Notes: a model not told the origin generated them from the letters alone. 64,000 nucleotides of DNA from Emergencia timonensis (GCF_900086585.1 NZ_FLKM01000009.1:2170001-2234000); one strand, 5' to 3'; numbered from the stretch's first letter, positions 17,540 through 25,362 are shown. Program-made: numbers and translations.

Positions 17540-18136
17540 TTAATTTCCTTTCCTCTCACTCTTCTCGTAATCCTCAGGCGAATTAAAATCTCTCGTACCG
17601 TCCTCCATATAGACATACTTTCCTGCAATTTTCTTTTCGTCAAAGGACATTCCCATAAATGACTGGTAAACCTGCCACCCTATGCACTTCTTTATTTCCC
17701 CCTGTAAAAACAATTCCCTCACACGGTTTACGTGATATTGAAAAATCCTTGCATCTTTGACTTTGACGGCAACGATTGATTTTTCATTGCCAAAAAACAT
17801 CAGATCGTCGGTTTTTGTGCTGACGATAGATTGAATCGCCGAATCGGAATAGAAGGTATCTCCATAGAGAAAGCAGACGTTATTCTCAATCAACTCCGTG
17901 GTAAAACGGTCTATTTCCAGCACGTTATTGACAGGCTCATGGCGTCTTGCACCTTCGACCTCATATCTGGGATCGTGGGATGTGATGATAATTTCACAGC
18001 CTGCATCAAAGAGCCGGAGCAGTCTGACTGTTCTTGTGAGAAGTGTTTCCCCGCCGACTTCGATAAAGTGCTTTGGTATATCGTGATAATTATTCCACCG
18101 GGTGCCTTTTCCATCAGCCATGATAATGTATTTCAT
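17540..18136 (-). CDS. Nucleotidyltransferase of the NTP-transferase superfamily
   Basis: A 198-residue cytoplasmic enzyme with the N-terminal nucleotide-binding signature MADGKGTRW, then KHFIEVGGETLLTRTVRLL and a catalytic-type FLYGDTFYSD (metal-binding Asp). It ends with DGTRDFNSPEDYEKSE, a common closing motif in short sugar-nucleotide and LicC-like pyrophosphorylases. It would make an activated precursor (NDP-sugar or CDP-alcohol); which one cannot be told. It is unrelated to TagD, which has HxGH motifs. It sits 22 bp after the ATP-grasp gene and abuts the exporter permease, so precursor synthesis and export appear coupled. Confidence 0.82.
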   Translation of the reverse strand: MKYIIMADGKGTRWNNYHDIPKHFIEVGGETLLTRTVRLLRLFDAGCEIIITSHDPRYEVEGARRHEPVNNVLEIDRFTTELIENNVCFLYGDTFYSDSAIQSIVSTKTDDLMFFGNEKSIVAVKVKDARIFQYHVNRVRELFLQGEIKKCIGWQVYQSFMGMSFDEKKIAGKYVYMEDGTRDFNSPEDYEKSERKGN

Positions 18137-18158
18137 TGGTAGTCTCCTAACTCGTCAT

Positions 18159-19211
18159 TTATTTCTTGATTACCTTATGATAGCGGTAAAAGTCACCTAA
18201 TTCGTCGTTTCTCTGACCGCCCCAAAGCTGAATGATATTCACTCCTGAAGACGTGTTAGCTTCTATAATACAGATATTGCCGTCTTCGGTTACCAGGATA
18301 TCCCAAGCGATAAAGTGCATGTAAGGCATGTGATCTGCCAGCTCCAGGATTTCTACCTTGATGGTTTCCCAGTTTGGAATGACAGCGCCTTCAATGGGTG
18401 CGCCCGAGTCCGGATGTACCTTGTACACATTTTTATTGTGCAGGCATCTGGCTTCACTTAAGACGCCCGTCTCTAAATCGATTTTCGCAACCAGACCTCC
18501 CCTGCTGCCGTTATCCACCGGTATCGTAGCCGCAGTGCCGATTCTCTGTACTGCAAAGAAAACCTTAAATTGGTGGGTGTGTATGTCTCTCAGGGTAATC
18601 AGCCTGATGGTATTTACAGTCTTATCGTAGATATTGTCAGAGTACTGATGCTGCTTCATAGATTCGCAGATAAACCAGTCATCCCTGCCCTGCAGGAACT
18701 TGACAAAATCTGCTTCGGAATATTCATCTCTGTCGACAAAGATTTTGCCGTCCTCATAGATCAAAATGTTAACACCATTTCCTTTACCGGCACCGTATGG
18801 TTTGATGAACAGCTTGCCCTTTTCCTTCAGCAGGGTGATAGCGTCTTCGTACTCCATATGTTTGCTGTCAAAGCTGGTGAGAAAACCATGATTCTTAATC
18901 ATGTAACTTGCGGGAACTCTGATGTATTGCTGCAAAATTTCTGCCGCCGCAATCTTGTTATTGAGCAGAAAGTCGAATGGTTCATTGATGTACCTCGAAC
19001 GGTACCAATCAAACTCAGAGAGGTATTCGCTCTTGTCGTTGTGATCAAAATCATAAAGCATCCACTGATCTGCAAGAAATCCGCCGCAGACGTTTGCTCT
19101 GATCTTCTTCCAGAAAGGACATTTAAAATTATTTTTAGCAAAGACAATCCTTCTCCAATAAAGGATGAATAATTTCAATTTTTTGATATATTTTTTTGCC
19201 AATTTAAACAT
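18159..19211 (-). CDS. Sugar-transfer-associated ATP-grasp protein
   Basis: A 350-residue member of the ATP-grasp family often found in surface glycan loci. After a basic, hydrophobic N-terminal 30 residues come KLFIKPYGAGKGNGVNIL (nucleotide-binding Lys and glycine loop), VNTIRLITL, GSRGGLVAKIDLETG, VIPNWE and the terminal metal-ligand strand ICIIEANTSSG. All motifs expected for catalysis are present, unlike the N-terminal half of the related protein at 891-3302. Such enzymes would form an acyl-phosphate and ligate an amine or similar nucleophile, perhaps decorating the polymer. This is inference from family and position between the TagF-like and nucleotidyltransferase genes. Confidence 0.82.
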   Translation of the reverse strand: MFKLAKKYIKKLKLFILYWRRIVFAKNNFKCPFWKKIRANVCGGFLADQWMLYDFDHNDKSEYLSEFDWYRSRYINEPFDFLLNNKIAAAEILQQYIRVPASYMIKNHGFLTSFDSKHMEYEDAITLLKEKGKLFIKPYGAGKGNGVNILIYEDGKIFVDRDEYSEADFVKFLQGRDDWFICESMKQHQYSDNIYDKTVNTIRLITLRDIHTHQFKVFFAVQRIGTAATIPVDNGSRGGLVAKIDLETGVLSEARCLHNKNVYKVHPDSGAPIEGAVIPNWETIKVEILELADHMPYMHFIAWDILVTEDGNICIIEANTSSGVNIIQLWGGQRNDELGDFYRYHKVIKK

Positions 19212-19225
19212 GCTTTTTCTCTTCC

Positions 19226-20335
19226 TTATGCTAGATTTCTGATGATGAGTTCTGCCAGCTTTCTGGTCGAAGTCCCTAGTTCTTCCGGCAGATATTTTGT
19301 CCGATATTCATCCAAGGCCTGCTGATTGTACTTGCCTGATTCCAAATCCCGAATCAGCTCGCCGGCGTCTTTAAAAGCACAGCCAGGCATGGATTCAAAT
19401 GGGTTGACGTTGATGCCATTCTTTTCTGTATATTCCTCATAGTCGTAAAGATAGTAGTAAGTCTTTTTGCCCAGAACGGCTCCTTCTACTGCAATAGCGG
19501 AATAATCCGTAATCAGGTAGTCGCAGACAGCCAAAAGATCCACCGCCTTAAAGTCCGGGCAGAGCAATACACCGTCTCGTTTACATTCTATCTTCTGATT
19601 AGGATGCCCCTTTACAATCAGTATATATTTATGGAAATCAATTTCTTTTAATAAATTTTGCCAGTTCAGCTCCATATTTCTTCTGAAAGTTGGCGCATAG
19701 AGTATCACCTGCTTTTTGCTGAGTTCAGGATAAGCCTTCAGTGCAGCTTTACGGTTTGCTTCCTCACTCTGCAGTAAATGGTCGATTCTCGGCAGTCCAA
19801 TGTTGAGCAGCTTATTTTCCGTCGTATGGAAAGAGGCGCAGTAATATGGATTCCATGCCTTACCGCCTGCAATGATGATGTCGTAGTTCTCGTGCATGTG
19901 CAGCAGCTTTGCAATCTGCTCTCCTCTGCCCGATTCTTTGCCGAGGGTCTGATAGCCGGATTTCTTGATTTTGCCGATGGCATGCCACATCTGAATCACA
20001 GTCAGCTTGTCCTTATGATGTAGCAGGGATACTGCCGGCCAATAGGCATCCAGCACGCAGACTCTGCTGGTAGCCAGATGATACATGCTTTTCAGCGTGT
20101 CCGCCGCAAAGCCGACGAGTCCACTTTTGCTGTCGTCTAAACGATTGCAGATTGCTATGATTTGAACATCTGGATTCTGTCGCAAGAGTTCTTCTTTTAA
20201 CATAGAAAAATCCAGGCTCAGTTCATCAGACTGCCTGCTCAAAAACAATACTTTATTCTCTTTGCTCGGGAAAAGTTTTAGAATCCCGTATAATATCATC
20301 AGACAAAATTTGCCTATATTAATTACAAAACTCAT
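19226..20335 (-). CDS. CDP-glycerol glycerophosphotransferase family protein (TagF/TagB-like)
   Basis: A 369-residue peripheral-membrane enzyme of the family that transfers glycerol- or ribitol-phosphate from CDP-alcohols. Key motifs are QMWHAIGKIKKSG (catalytic-type His), VILYAPTFRRN, KGHPN and LITDYSAIAVEGAVLGK, which form the nucleotide-binding C-terminal lobe. The N-terminus has a hydrophobic, basic segment for membrane association. At 369 residues it is the size of a TagB primase or a short polymerase, not full-length TagF (over 700). It is first in the operon, behind the promoter at 20454-20482. Together with the exporter and LCP protein it indicates a poly(alditol-phosphate) or phosphodiester-linked wall polymer. 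Confidence 0.88.
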   Translation of the reverse strand: MSFVINIGKFCLMILYGILKLFPSKENKVLFLSRQSDELSLDFSMLKEELLRQNPDVQIIAICNRLDDSKSGLVGFAADTLKSMYHLATSRVCVLDAYWPAVSLLHHKDKLTVIQMWHAIGKIKKSGYQTLGKESGRGEQIAKLLHMHENYDIIIAGGKAWNPYYCASFHTTENKLLNIGLPRIDHLLQSEEANRKAALKAYPELSKKQVILYAPTFRRNMELNWQNLLKEIDFHKYILIVKGHPNQKIECKRDGVLLCPDFKAVDLLAVCDYLITDYSAIAVEGAVLGKKTYYYLYDYEEYTEKNGINVNPFESMPGCAFKDAGELIRDLESGKYNQQALDEYRTKYLPEELGTSTRKLAELIIRNLA

Positions 20336-20351
20336 ATTTCAATCACCTGAA

Positions 20352-20404
20352 CATAACATTCTGTTCAGTCAGCCGCAGAGCAGCTTCTTTGGCAGAATTT
20401 ATGC
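20352..20404. repeat. Palindromic element in the wall-polymer operon leader
   Basis: A 53-bp imperfect palindrome. ATAAC + ATTCTG (20358-20363) pairs with CAGAAT (20393-20398) + TTATGC, with a further hairpin inside. Border words and layout match the elements at 23642-23693 and 52462-52752, though the stem sequence differs. It lies in the 5' untranslated region of the operon, ending 17 bp before the TagF-like start. Confidence 0.6.
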
Positions 20405-20453
20405 TGGAAACCCTCGAAGTTCACTTCGTCCGGGCTTCTTCGTATAGTATAAT

Positions 20454-20482
20454 AGTTTACCATAACTATGGTTTTTTGTAAA
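20454..20482 (-). promoter_or_regulatory. Probable promoter of the wall-polymer operon with central dyad
   Basis: Read leftward: TTTACA (20477-20482), 17 bp, TAAACT (20454-20459). The spacer holds a dyad ACCATA-AC-TATGGT (20459-20472), with another ACCATA half-site near 20510. A strong TATACT lies slightly downstream but lacks a -35 box. The leader RNA would be about 110 nt. Confidence 0.5.
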
Positions 20483-20550
20483 GAAAACACAAAGTCTTTC
20501 GGCTATATTTTACCATAGTCTTTCGCTGATTGAAAGTAATACTTGAAAGC

Positions 20551-20585
20551 AAAAGCCGCCCGGTCTTACGGAACGGGCGGCTTTT
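20551..20585. terminator. Terminator after the HTH gene
   Basis: AAAAGCCGCCCG pairs with CGGGCGGCTTTT around a short loop, T-rich on both sides. It ends the leftward HTH transcript and insulates the wall-polymer operon promoter downstream. Confidence 0.85.
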
Positions 20586-20622
20586 GCCGAACATGCGATA
20601 GCTCTATTCTATTTTTCCCCCT

Positions 20623-21063
20623 TTAGATTTTCAAGGGCTGCAAATCGTTTTTTATCAAGCTTTCATTAATTTTCACTACGTCGTGCTTTCTGGTGTTAAT
20701 CGCTACCGCAATTCTCACGTCTCTTTCGTCTTTGGGATTCAGTCTGCAATAGCCTCCAATTTCTAAGGCCTTGTTGGTCTCCTCATAGTTCATACATGCG
20801 CCAATACATAATGCTATGATTTTGTCTCTTCCCGGATTTCGTTTCACGCCGCCTGTTATATTATAAACGTAGTTTCGATTTACTTTACTCCTTGCAACCA
20901 CTTGACTCATGGGTATTCTTTTGGCGTCAGCAATTTGATGGAGGTATTGATAAAAATACTTTATTTCGCCATCTTCTTGCTGGCAGCACAGGTAATCTTC
21001 AATCTGCTCATCGGTTTGCAGGGCTTTCATAGCCTTTTCTAAGTTTTTGGTATCACTATCCAT
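20623..21063 (-). CDS. Helix-turn-helix protein A, paralog of the one at 21684-22124
   Basis: A 146-residue soluble protein. After an acidic helical start, a Cro-like helix-turn-helix spans about residues 55-85 (SQVVARSKVNRNYVYNITGG), then GRDKIIALCIG, an ALEIGG stretch, LNPKDERDVRIAVAIN and a C-terminal LKNDLQPL-type tail. The same blocks in the same order occur in the second HTH gene 600 bp away, so the two are paralogs. ATG 21063 has AGGA upstream and overlaps the end of the membrane-protein gene by eight bases, so translation is coupled. I do not recognise a named family. A DNA-binding role is inferred from the HTH; targets are unknown. Confidence 0.72.
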   Translation of the reverse strand: MDSDTKNLEKAMKALQTDEQIEDYLCCQQEDGEIKYFYQYLHQIADAKRIPMSQVVARSKVNRNYVYNITGGVKRNPGRDKIIALCIGACMNYEETNKALEIGGYCRLNPKDERDVRIAVAINTRKHDVVKINESLIKNDLQPLKI

Positions 21064-21412
21064 TTTTCCTCGCCGCAATCAGTGTGCCGGCGATAAAGAC
21101 AATACCGAATGCCAGTGAGACGGTAGACCAGATTTTTAAATCTGCGTAACTCCCTGCATTGACATAACCGATGACTGCCCCTGCCAGATAAAAGCCTCCT
21201 GCTGTGAAGGCTCCGCCTTTTCCGCCTTTTCTGGTCACCATGCCGACAATGGCTGCGATAACCATGCAGATACCCAGCATGAGTCCCGCTGTACCTCCCA
21301 ATTCTCCATTTTCCTGTAATGTATTGCTAAAGCCAGCCGCGCAGGACTGCAGTGCGATAATGACAAATAGTATCATGGAGATGATGCTCAATATCAATTT
21401 TGTTGTTTTCAT
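21056..21412 (-). CDS. Small four-helix membrane protein
   Basis: A 118-residue protein with four hydrophobic segments (starting ILSIISMILFVIIALQSCAA; LMLGICMVIAAIVGMV; AGGFYLAGAVIGYV; VSLAFGIVFIAGTLIA) joined by a glycine/lysine-rich loop (RKGGKGG). GAAAGGAAGG lies before ATG 21412. Its 3' end overlaps the HTH gene by eight bases. No family is recognised; it looks like the generic small membrane proteins that accompany regulators in Clostridia. Co-translation with an HTH protein suggests it senses or sequesters that regulator, which is a guess. Confidence 0.7.
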   Translation of the reverse strand: MKTTKLILSIISMILFVIIALQSCAAGFSNTLQENGELGGTAGLMLGICMVIAAIVGMVTRKGGKGGAFTAGGFYLAGAVIGYVNAGSYADLKIWSTVSLAFGIVFIAGTLIAARKNG

Positions 21413-21631
21413 GTCGTGTTCCTTCCTTTCTATGATTTACAAGTACATCATAGCGAATGATGAAGTAAAAATGTCGTGCTGACAGCAAGAAAAATTTTTT
21501 CGGCTTGACTCAATTGTCAGTTACACCGCACAAGTTACGCAGATTTTCCAGAATCGTAGTGATTCGTTATGCAAATGTGGTCGGCAGCCCCTTATTTGAT
21601 TAACTGCCATGTCTCCAGACAGCGGCTGCAC

Positions 21632-21656
21632 AAAAAAAGCACCCGCATCAGGGTGC
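21632..21656 (-). terminator. Terminator of HTH gene B
   Basis: Read leftward: GCACCC, six-base loop, GGGTGC, then TTTTTTT. It lies 28 bp after the stop codon and separates HTH gene B from the membrane protein/HTH A pair. Confidence 0.85.
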
Positions 21657-21683
21657 AATCGCGTCTTTATTTATAGAGCGGTA

Positions 21684-22124
21684 TCATACATTAATAGGTT
21701 CAAGCCCATACTCGTCTAAGATCAAATTGATCTTCATCACGTCGCCTGCGCCGCTGTTGATGCCTACTGCAATGCGCACGTCCCGCTCGTCCTTTGGATA
21801 TAGAGGCGCAACATTTCCAATCTCCAAGGCTCTCTGGGTTTCGCTGTAGGACATCCTCGCACCGATGCAGAGGGCCAGAATCTTGTCCCTGCCAGGCTTT
21901 TTCTTATCACCATTGAGGATGTTATAGACATAGTTCTTGTTGACCCCGCTGCGGGTGATGACTTCGGCCGTCGTCAGTTCCTTCTTTGCGATGATCCAAT
22001 TGAGATACTCATAAAAGTAGGCAAAGTCCGACTGACTATGTTTCTCTATAAACTGATCTGCCTCTTCACTCTTATGTATTTTTTCCAGCGCCTTTGACAA
22101 GGTCCGTGTCGTATCTTTCTCCAT
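21684..22124 (-). CDS. Helix-turn-helix protein B, divergent from the kinase gene
   Basis: A 146-residue paralog of the protein at 20623-21063, with the same block order: helical N-terminus, SGVNKNYVYNILNG recognition region, KKPGRDKILALCIGARM, ALEIGN, YPKDERDVRIAVGIN, and a tail YGLEPI. Start ATG 22124 (GAGG six bases upstream) is chosen; the frame is open to 22160 but without a ribosome binding site. The kinase gene starts 82 bp away on the other strand, so their promoters must overlap and this protein could repress both. The strict conservation of the PKDERD segment in both paralogs suggests a binding surface, perhaps for the kinase. Function is inferred. Confidence 0.75.
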   Translation of the reverse strand: MEKDTTRTLSKALEKIHKSEEADQFIEKHSQSDFAYFYEYLNWIIAKKELTTAEVITRSGVNKNYVYNILNGDKKKPGRDKILALCIGARMSYSETQRALEIGNVAPLYPKDERDVRIAVGINSGAGDVMKINLILDEYGLEPINV

Positions 22125-22206
22125 AATCTCCCTCACAAATATGTTCAACTTCCTGTCCATATGTTACAATACCCTTAGAGAGAAATCAAGAAAAAAGGAG
22201 AAAGCG

Positions 22207-23262
22207 ATGTCTTTAGAAAGTGAATTCACCCTTTCTTTTTATAAGGAAGTTGCAGTCATAAATGAAAAACACCAGGTTTCTTTGGTGCAGCACGTGGAGT
22301 CCCGCAAGCTTTATGTCAAGAAGATGGTGTCTCCTCATAATCTGGAAATTTATCAAACCCTCGAAAGAGAACACTTTGCCAGCATTCCGGCAATCAAAGA
22401 GTTGATCGAAGAGGACGACCGTTTGATCGTCATAGAAGAGTATATTAACGGTCAAAACCTTGAGGAAATCCTGGCGCAGCGGCTGTTTTCTGAAGAGGAA
22501 ACCAGGCGGATTCTCATGGATCTGTGCCAGATTCTAAAGCCTCTTCATGAATATGATCCGCCGATTATTCACCGGGATATTAAACCGTCCAATCTCATAC
22601 TGGACAGTCAAAATCACTTGTTTCTCATCGATTTTGACGCGTCAAAGAACTACAATCCTGACAAATCAAGGGATACTGTTTTAATGGGAACAGAAGATTA
22701 CGCCGCGCCAGAACAGTATGGTTTCCTGCAGTCCAGCGAAAGAACTGATATTTTTTCTGTCGGCGTACTGGCGAACAAAATGCTGACTGGTGTGCTGCCG
22801 TCGGAAAGCAGGCCGGTCGGGCCTTTTCAGAGTATCATTTCCAAATGCCTGTCCATTGACCCGCAGGATCGGTATCAGACCGTAAGCGTTCTAAGGACAG
22901 CCATAGAAAAAACCGGTCAGAGTTCTCGCGCTCTGCCCGGTTTTCGAAAAAAATCGCCTCGCAATATGGTACTTTCTGTTATTTGGTATCTTTTTATCTG
23001 TTGTTTTTCCCTTACTCTGCAGATCAGCGATGAAAAAGGAATTCCACTTGCAGGATTTACCCTCTATTTAAATCGAGCTGCCATTGTCTCATTCCTTTTT
23101 CTTTGGACGCTGTACTTTGCCAACTATCAGAACTTCAGAGACAAATTTCCCTTTAAGAGAAAGGATCAGCTCCTTTTAAATCTGTTTCGAATAGCTGTCG
23201 GTGCATTTCTCCTGCTTGCCATACCGGCCTGCATCGTCGCAATCATAGAGAGTTTTCTCTAA
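22207..23262 (+). CDS. Membrane-anchored Hanks-type Ser/Thr protein kinase
   Basis: A 351-residue protein with an N-terminal kinase domain (about 10-245) and three hydrophobic segments near the C-terminus (about 257-275, 280-310, 325-350). Catalytic-loop H122-R123-D124 (HRDIKPSN) and activation segment GTEDYAAPEQYG are present. The DFG motif reads D142-F143-D144 (DFDAS), and the ATP-binding glycine loop is not recognisable, although a VKK lysine follows. It has no PASTA or other extracytoplasmic sensor. The start is ATG 22207 with AAGGAG. It is divergent from HTH gene B. Kinases with DFD and short membrane tails occur in Clostridia but are uncharacterised as far as I know; substrates unknown. 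Confidence 0.85.
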   Translation: MSLESEFTLSFYKEVAVINEKHQVSLVQHVESRKLYVKKMVSPHNLEIYQTLEREHFASIPAIKELIEEDDRLIVIEEYINGQNLEEILAQRLFSEEETRRILMDLCQILKPLHEYDPPIIHRDIKPSNLILDSQNHLFLIDFDASKNYNPDKSRDTVLMGTEDYAAPEQYGFLQSSERTDIFSVGVLANKMLTGVLPSESRPVGPFQSIISKCLSIDPQDRYQTVSVLRTAIEKTGQSSRALPGFRKKSPRNMVLSVIWYLFICCFSLTLQISDEKGIPLAGFTLYLNRAAIVSFLFLWTLYFANYQNFRDKFPFKRKDQLLLNLFRIAVGAFLLLAIPACIVAIIESFL

Positions 23263-23273
23263 ATGCACGTTCC

Positions 23274-23630
23274 CTATTTTAAAGGGGATTTTGGTGTGAA
23301 AATCAGCGATACAATATATCCAAAGGCGATTGCAACTGCGATACCTGCGGCGGAGTCTTTGACCGCCCCAGTAATTGCACCGAGGAAGCCTTCCTTTGCT
23401 CCTTCCATAGCCCCTTTGGCCAGAGTATAACCAAAACCTGGCAGTGGTACGCTTGCCCCTTGATGCGCCAAATTGATTAAAGGTTCATACAGCCCCACTG
23501 CCTGCAGAACCACGCCCGCCACCACAAAGATAACGAGAATTCGCGGTGTAGTCAGTTTGGTCGTGTCCATCAAAATCTGACCGATCACACAAATCGCTCC
23601 TCCGATTAAAAATGTATATACATAATCCAT
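23274..23630 (-). CDS. spoVAE: Stage V sporulation protein AE
   Basis: A 118-residue membrane protein of the SpoVA channel complex in the inner forespore membrane, which moves Ca-dipicolinate into and out of the spore. Three to four hydrophobic segments and the family signature FAIGGAICVIGQ-like FLIGGAICVIGQILMD, LVIFVVAGVVLQAVGLYEPL and VPLPGFGYTLAKG are present. TAGGAGG precedes ATG 23630. It is the last gene of spoVAC-AD-AE, separated from spoVAD by a 52-bp palindrome. Its 3' end faces the kinase gene 11 bp away, with no clear terminator between them. Confidence 0.95.
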   Translation of the reverse strand: MDYVYTFLIGGAICVIGQILMDTTKLTTPRILVIFVVAGVVLQAVGLYEPLINLAHQGASVPLPGFGYTLAKGAMEGAKEGFLGAITGAVKDSAAGIAVAIAFGYIVSLIFTPKSPLK

Positions 23631-23641
23631 TGCTTTACCTC

Positions 23642-23693
23642 CTAATGGAGTTGCCCCAATTTGTTTTGCAAATTGTTGGCAACTCCTTATGCT
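23642..23693. repeat. Palindromic element between spoVAD and spoVAE
   Basis: GGAGTTGCC (23647-23655) and GGCAACTCC (23678-23686) enclose a second stem, CAATTTG/CAAATTG. Aligned without gaps, it matches the reverse complement of 52701-52752 at 43 of 52 positions by hand count. There is no T-run, so it is an intercistronic hairpin and not a simple terminator. Confidence 0.8.
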
Positions 23694-23700
23694 TTAATAG

Positions 23701-24777
23701 TTAACACGTCTCCAGAACCACCCCGTGAGCGATACCAGGAATGCTCTCACCCTGGAACGGACTGAGGGTAGAAAGCATAGCACCAGTAGAAACCAGCAGA
23801 ACTTTGTTCAGTTCCCCTTTTCTCATTCTGTTTATAATATTACCGCAAAACACTGATGCTGAACAGCCGCAGCCGCTGCCGCCGCCGTGAACGTCCTGCT
23901 CTTCCCTATAATACAGCATAGTTCCGCAGTCATCGTACCTCTCTTTTACAGCGTTAGCGTCCAGCCCTGCATCGATGAGCAAATCTGTAGCGATATCTTT
24001 ACCGATATAACCCAAATCGCCAGTGAGGACGAGGTCGTAATAATCAATGGTCCGTCCCGTATCTTCTAAATGATTTAAAATTGTATCTACTGCCGCCGGT
24101 GCCATTGCACTTCCCATCTGATTGGCGTCCTTTACGCCTGCGTCGATTACTTTTCCTATGGTACCGCAGTCAACTTGGATGTTGCGCGGATTGACGATCT
24201 TCTGCTTATCATCTACACTGCCGATTTTCGACAGGTCGACCATCTGATCTGACACAAGCATAGAGCCTGCAGCCGTTGCTGTCCACTGTGCAGAAGGCGG
24301 TCTTTGATTGCCATGTTCCACAGGCATTCTGAACTGTCTTTCAGCTGTACAGAAATGACTGGATGCGCCGACGATGATGTTATGGGCAAAGCCTCCGTCG
24401 GTAAGCATAGAACCCAGCAGCAAGGACTCCGTCATTGTTGAACACGCGCCATATAAGCCCAAAAACGGCAGGTGCAGATCACGTGCCATAAAAGAGGACG
24501 ACATAATCTGATTGAGTAAGTCGCCGCTCAGTACCAAGTCGATATCTTTTTTATCTTTGCCAGATTTCTGCAATGCCAGCAGCATGGTCTCCTTGAGAAT
24601 TTTACTTTCCGCCTTCTCCCATGTCTTTTCGCTAAAAGTATCGTCATCCAAAATCAGATCGAACCATGATTTCAGAGGTCCCTCGCCTTCTTTCTCTCCG
24701 CCTACCGCTGCCGAACCGATTACGTAAGGGCCTTGTGCAAAATTCACGGTTTGTTTTCCTAATTTCTTTTCTGCCAT
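23701..24777 (-). CDS. spoVAD: Stage V sporulation protein AD
   Basis: A 358-residue soluble subunit of the SpoVA complex with a thiolase/KAS-like fold that binds dipicolinic acid. Recognisable segments are KQTVNFAQGPYVIGSAAVGGEKEG, read as KQTVNFAQGPYVIGSA, the GLYGACSTMTESL segment with the thiolase-type Cys, HFCTAERQFRMPVEHGNQRPP (in part) and GGGSGCGCSASVF near the end. Length matches the family (about 335-360). AAGGAGG stands before ATG 24777, 13 bp after spoVAC. It is made in the forespore. Confidence 0.96.
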   Translation of the reverse strand: MAEKKLGKQTVNFAQGPYVIGSAAVGGEKEGEGPLKSWFDLILDDDTFSEKTWEKAESKILKETMLLALQKSGKDKKDIDLVLSGDLLNQIMSSSFMARDLHLPFLGLYGACSTMTESLLLGSMLTDGGFAHNIIVGASSHFCTAERQFRMPVEHGNQRPPSAQWTATAAGSMLVSDQMVDLSKIGSVDDKQKIVNPRNIQVDCGTIGKVIDAGVKDANQMGSAMAPAAVDTILNHLEDTGRTIDYYDLVLTGDLGYIGKDIATDLLIDAGLDANAVKERYDDCGTMLYYREEQDVHGGGSGCGCSASVFCGNIINRMRKGELNKVLLVSTGAMLSTLSPFQGESIPGIAHGVVLETC

Positions 24778-24790
24778 AATCTATGCCTCC

Positions 24791-25255
24791 TTAAAATAAC
24801 CCGATAATCCAGTAAATCACACCCACGATAGTCGCAGACGTGATACCGCAGACTAAAACAGGGCCTGCGATACTGAACAGTTTTGCTCCTACGCCCAGAA
24901 CCGGACCCTCTTTTTTAAATTCGATTGCCGGAGCAACCATAGAGTTTGCAAAACCGCTGATTGGAACGATAACGCCAGCTCCCGCAAATCGGGCAATACT
25001 GTCGAAGACTCCAAATCCAGTCAAAAGCTGCGCTAATGCTACGATTCCAATTGTAACGTATATAATAGCATCTTTTTCGGGCAAGCCTTTTCCAACTAAA
25101 AAATTACTCACATAATAGGCAACTGTGCATACTAAGCCGCCGACAATAAAGGCTTTGAGGCAGTTTGAAAAATAAGTAGGTTTTGGAGTAAACTGCTTGG
25201 AATATTTCTCATATGCTTTCGCCACATCTTTCTTTTTTACTTCTTGTTTATCCAC
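24791..25255 (-). CDS. spoVAC: Stage V sporulation protein AC
   Basis: A 154-residue membrane protein of the SpoVA complex; in Bacillus SpoVAC acts as a mechanosensitive channel. Four hydrophobic segments are present, with the typical motifs KPTYFSNCLKAFIVGG, GFGVFDSIARFAGAG and VPISGFANSMVAPAIEFKKEG. The Shine-Dalgarno GGAGGTGAT overlaps the ATG at 25261 and leaves only two bases before it, so the GTG at 25255, eight bases from GGAGG, is the better start. The upstream promoter at 25283-25311 looks forespore-specific. It is first gene of spoVAC-AD-AE. Confidence 0.95.
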   Translation of the reverse strand: MDKQEVKKKDVAKAYEKYSKQFTPKPTYFSNCLKAFIVGGLVCTVAYYVSNFLVGKGLPEKDAIIYVTIGIVALAQLLTGFGVFDSIARFAGAGVIVPISGFANSMVAPAIEFKKEGPVLGVGAKLFSIAGPVLVCGITSATIVGVIYWIIGLF

Positions 25256-25282
25256 TTTCATCACCTCCGGGATTTATTTCTT

Positions 25283-25311
25283 TAGTATTCGGCAAAATCT
25301 AATTTTTATGC
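25283..25311 (-). promoter_or_regulatory. Sigma-G/F-like forespore promoter of spoVAC-AD-AE
   Basis: Read leftward: GCATA (25307-25311), 17 bp, AATACTA (25283-25289). This is close to the sigma-G consensus (GHATR, 17-18 bp, CATWHTA), with one mismatch in the -10. No sigma-A boxes are seen here. spoVA is a known sigma-G target in Bacillus. Confidence 0.55.
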
Positions 25312-25362
25312 CTGCAATCATCAAAATGTACCGTCCTTAGAGCAGTATGTATCTCCATCTCT

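Noticed and set aside
18570..19172. A 200-codon frame opposite the ATP-grasp gene
   Set aside because: No ribosome binding site and no motif; the opposite strand encodes a complete ATP-grasp protein.
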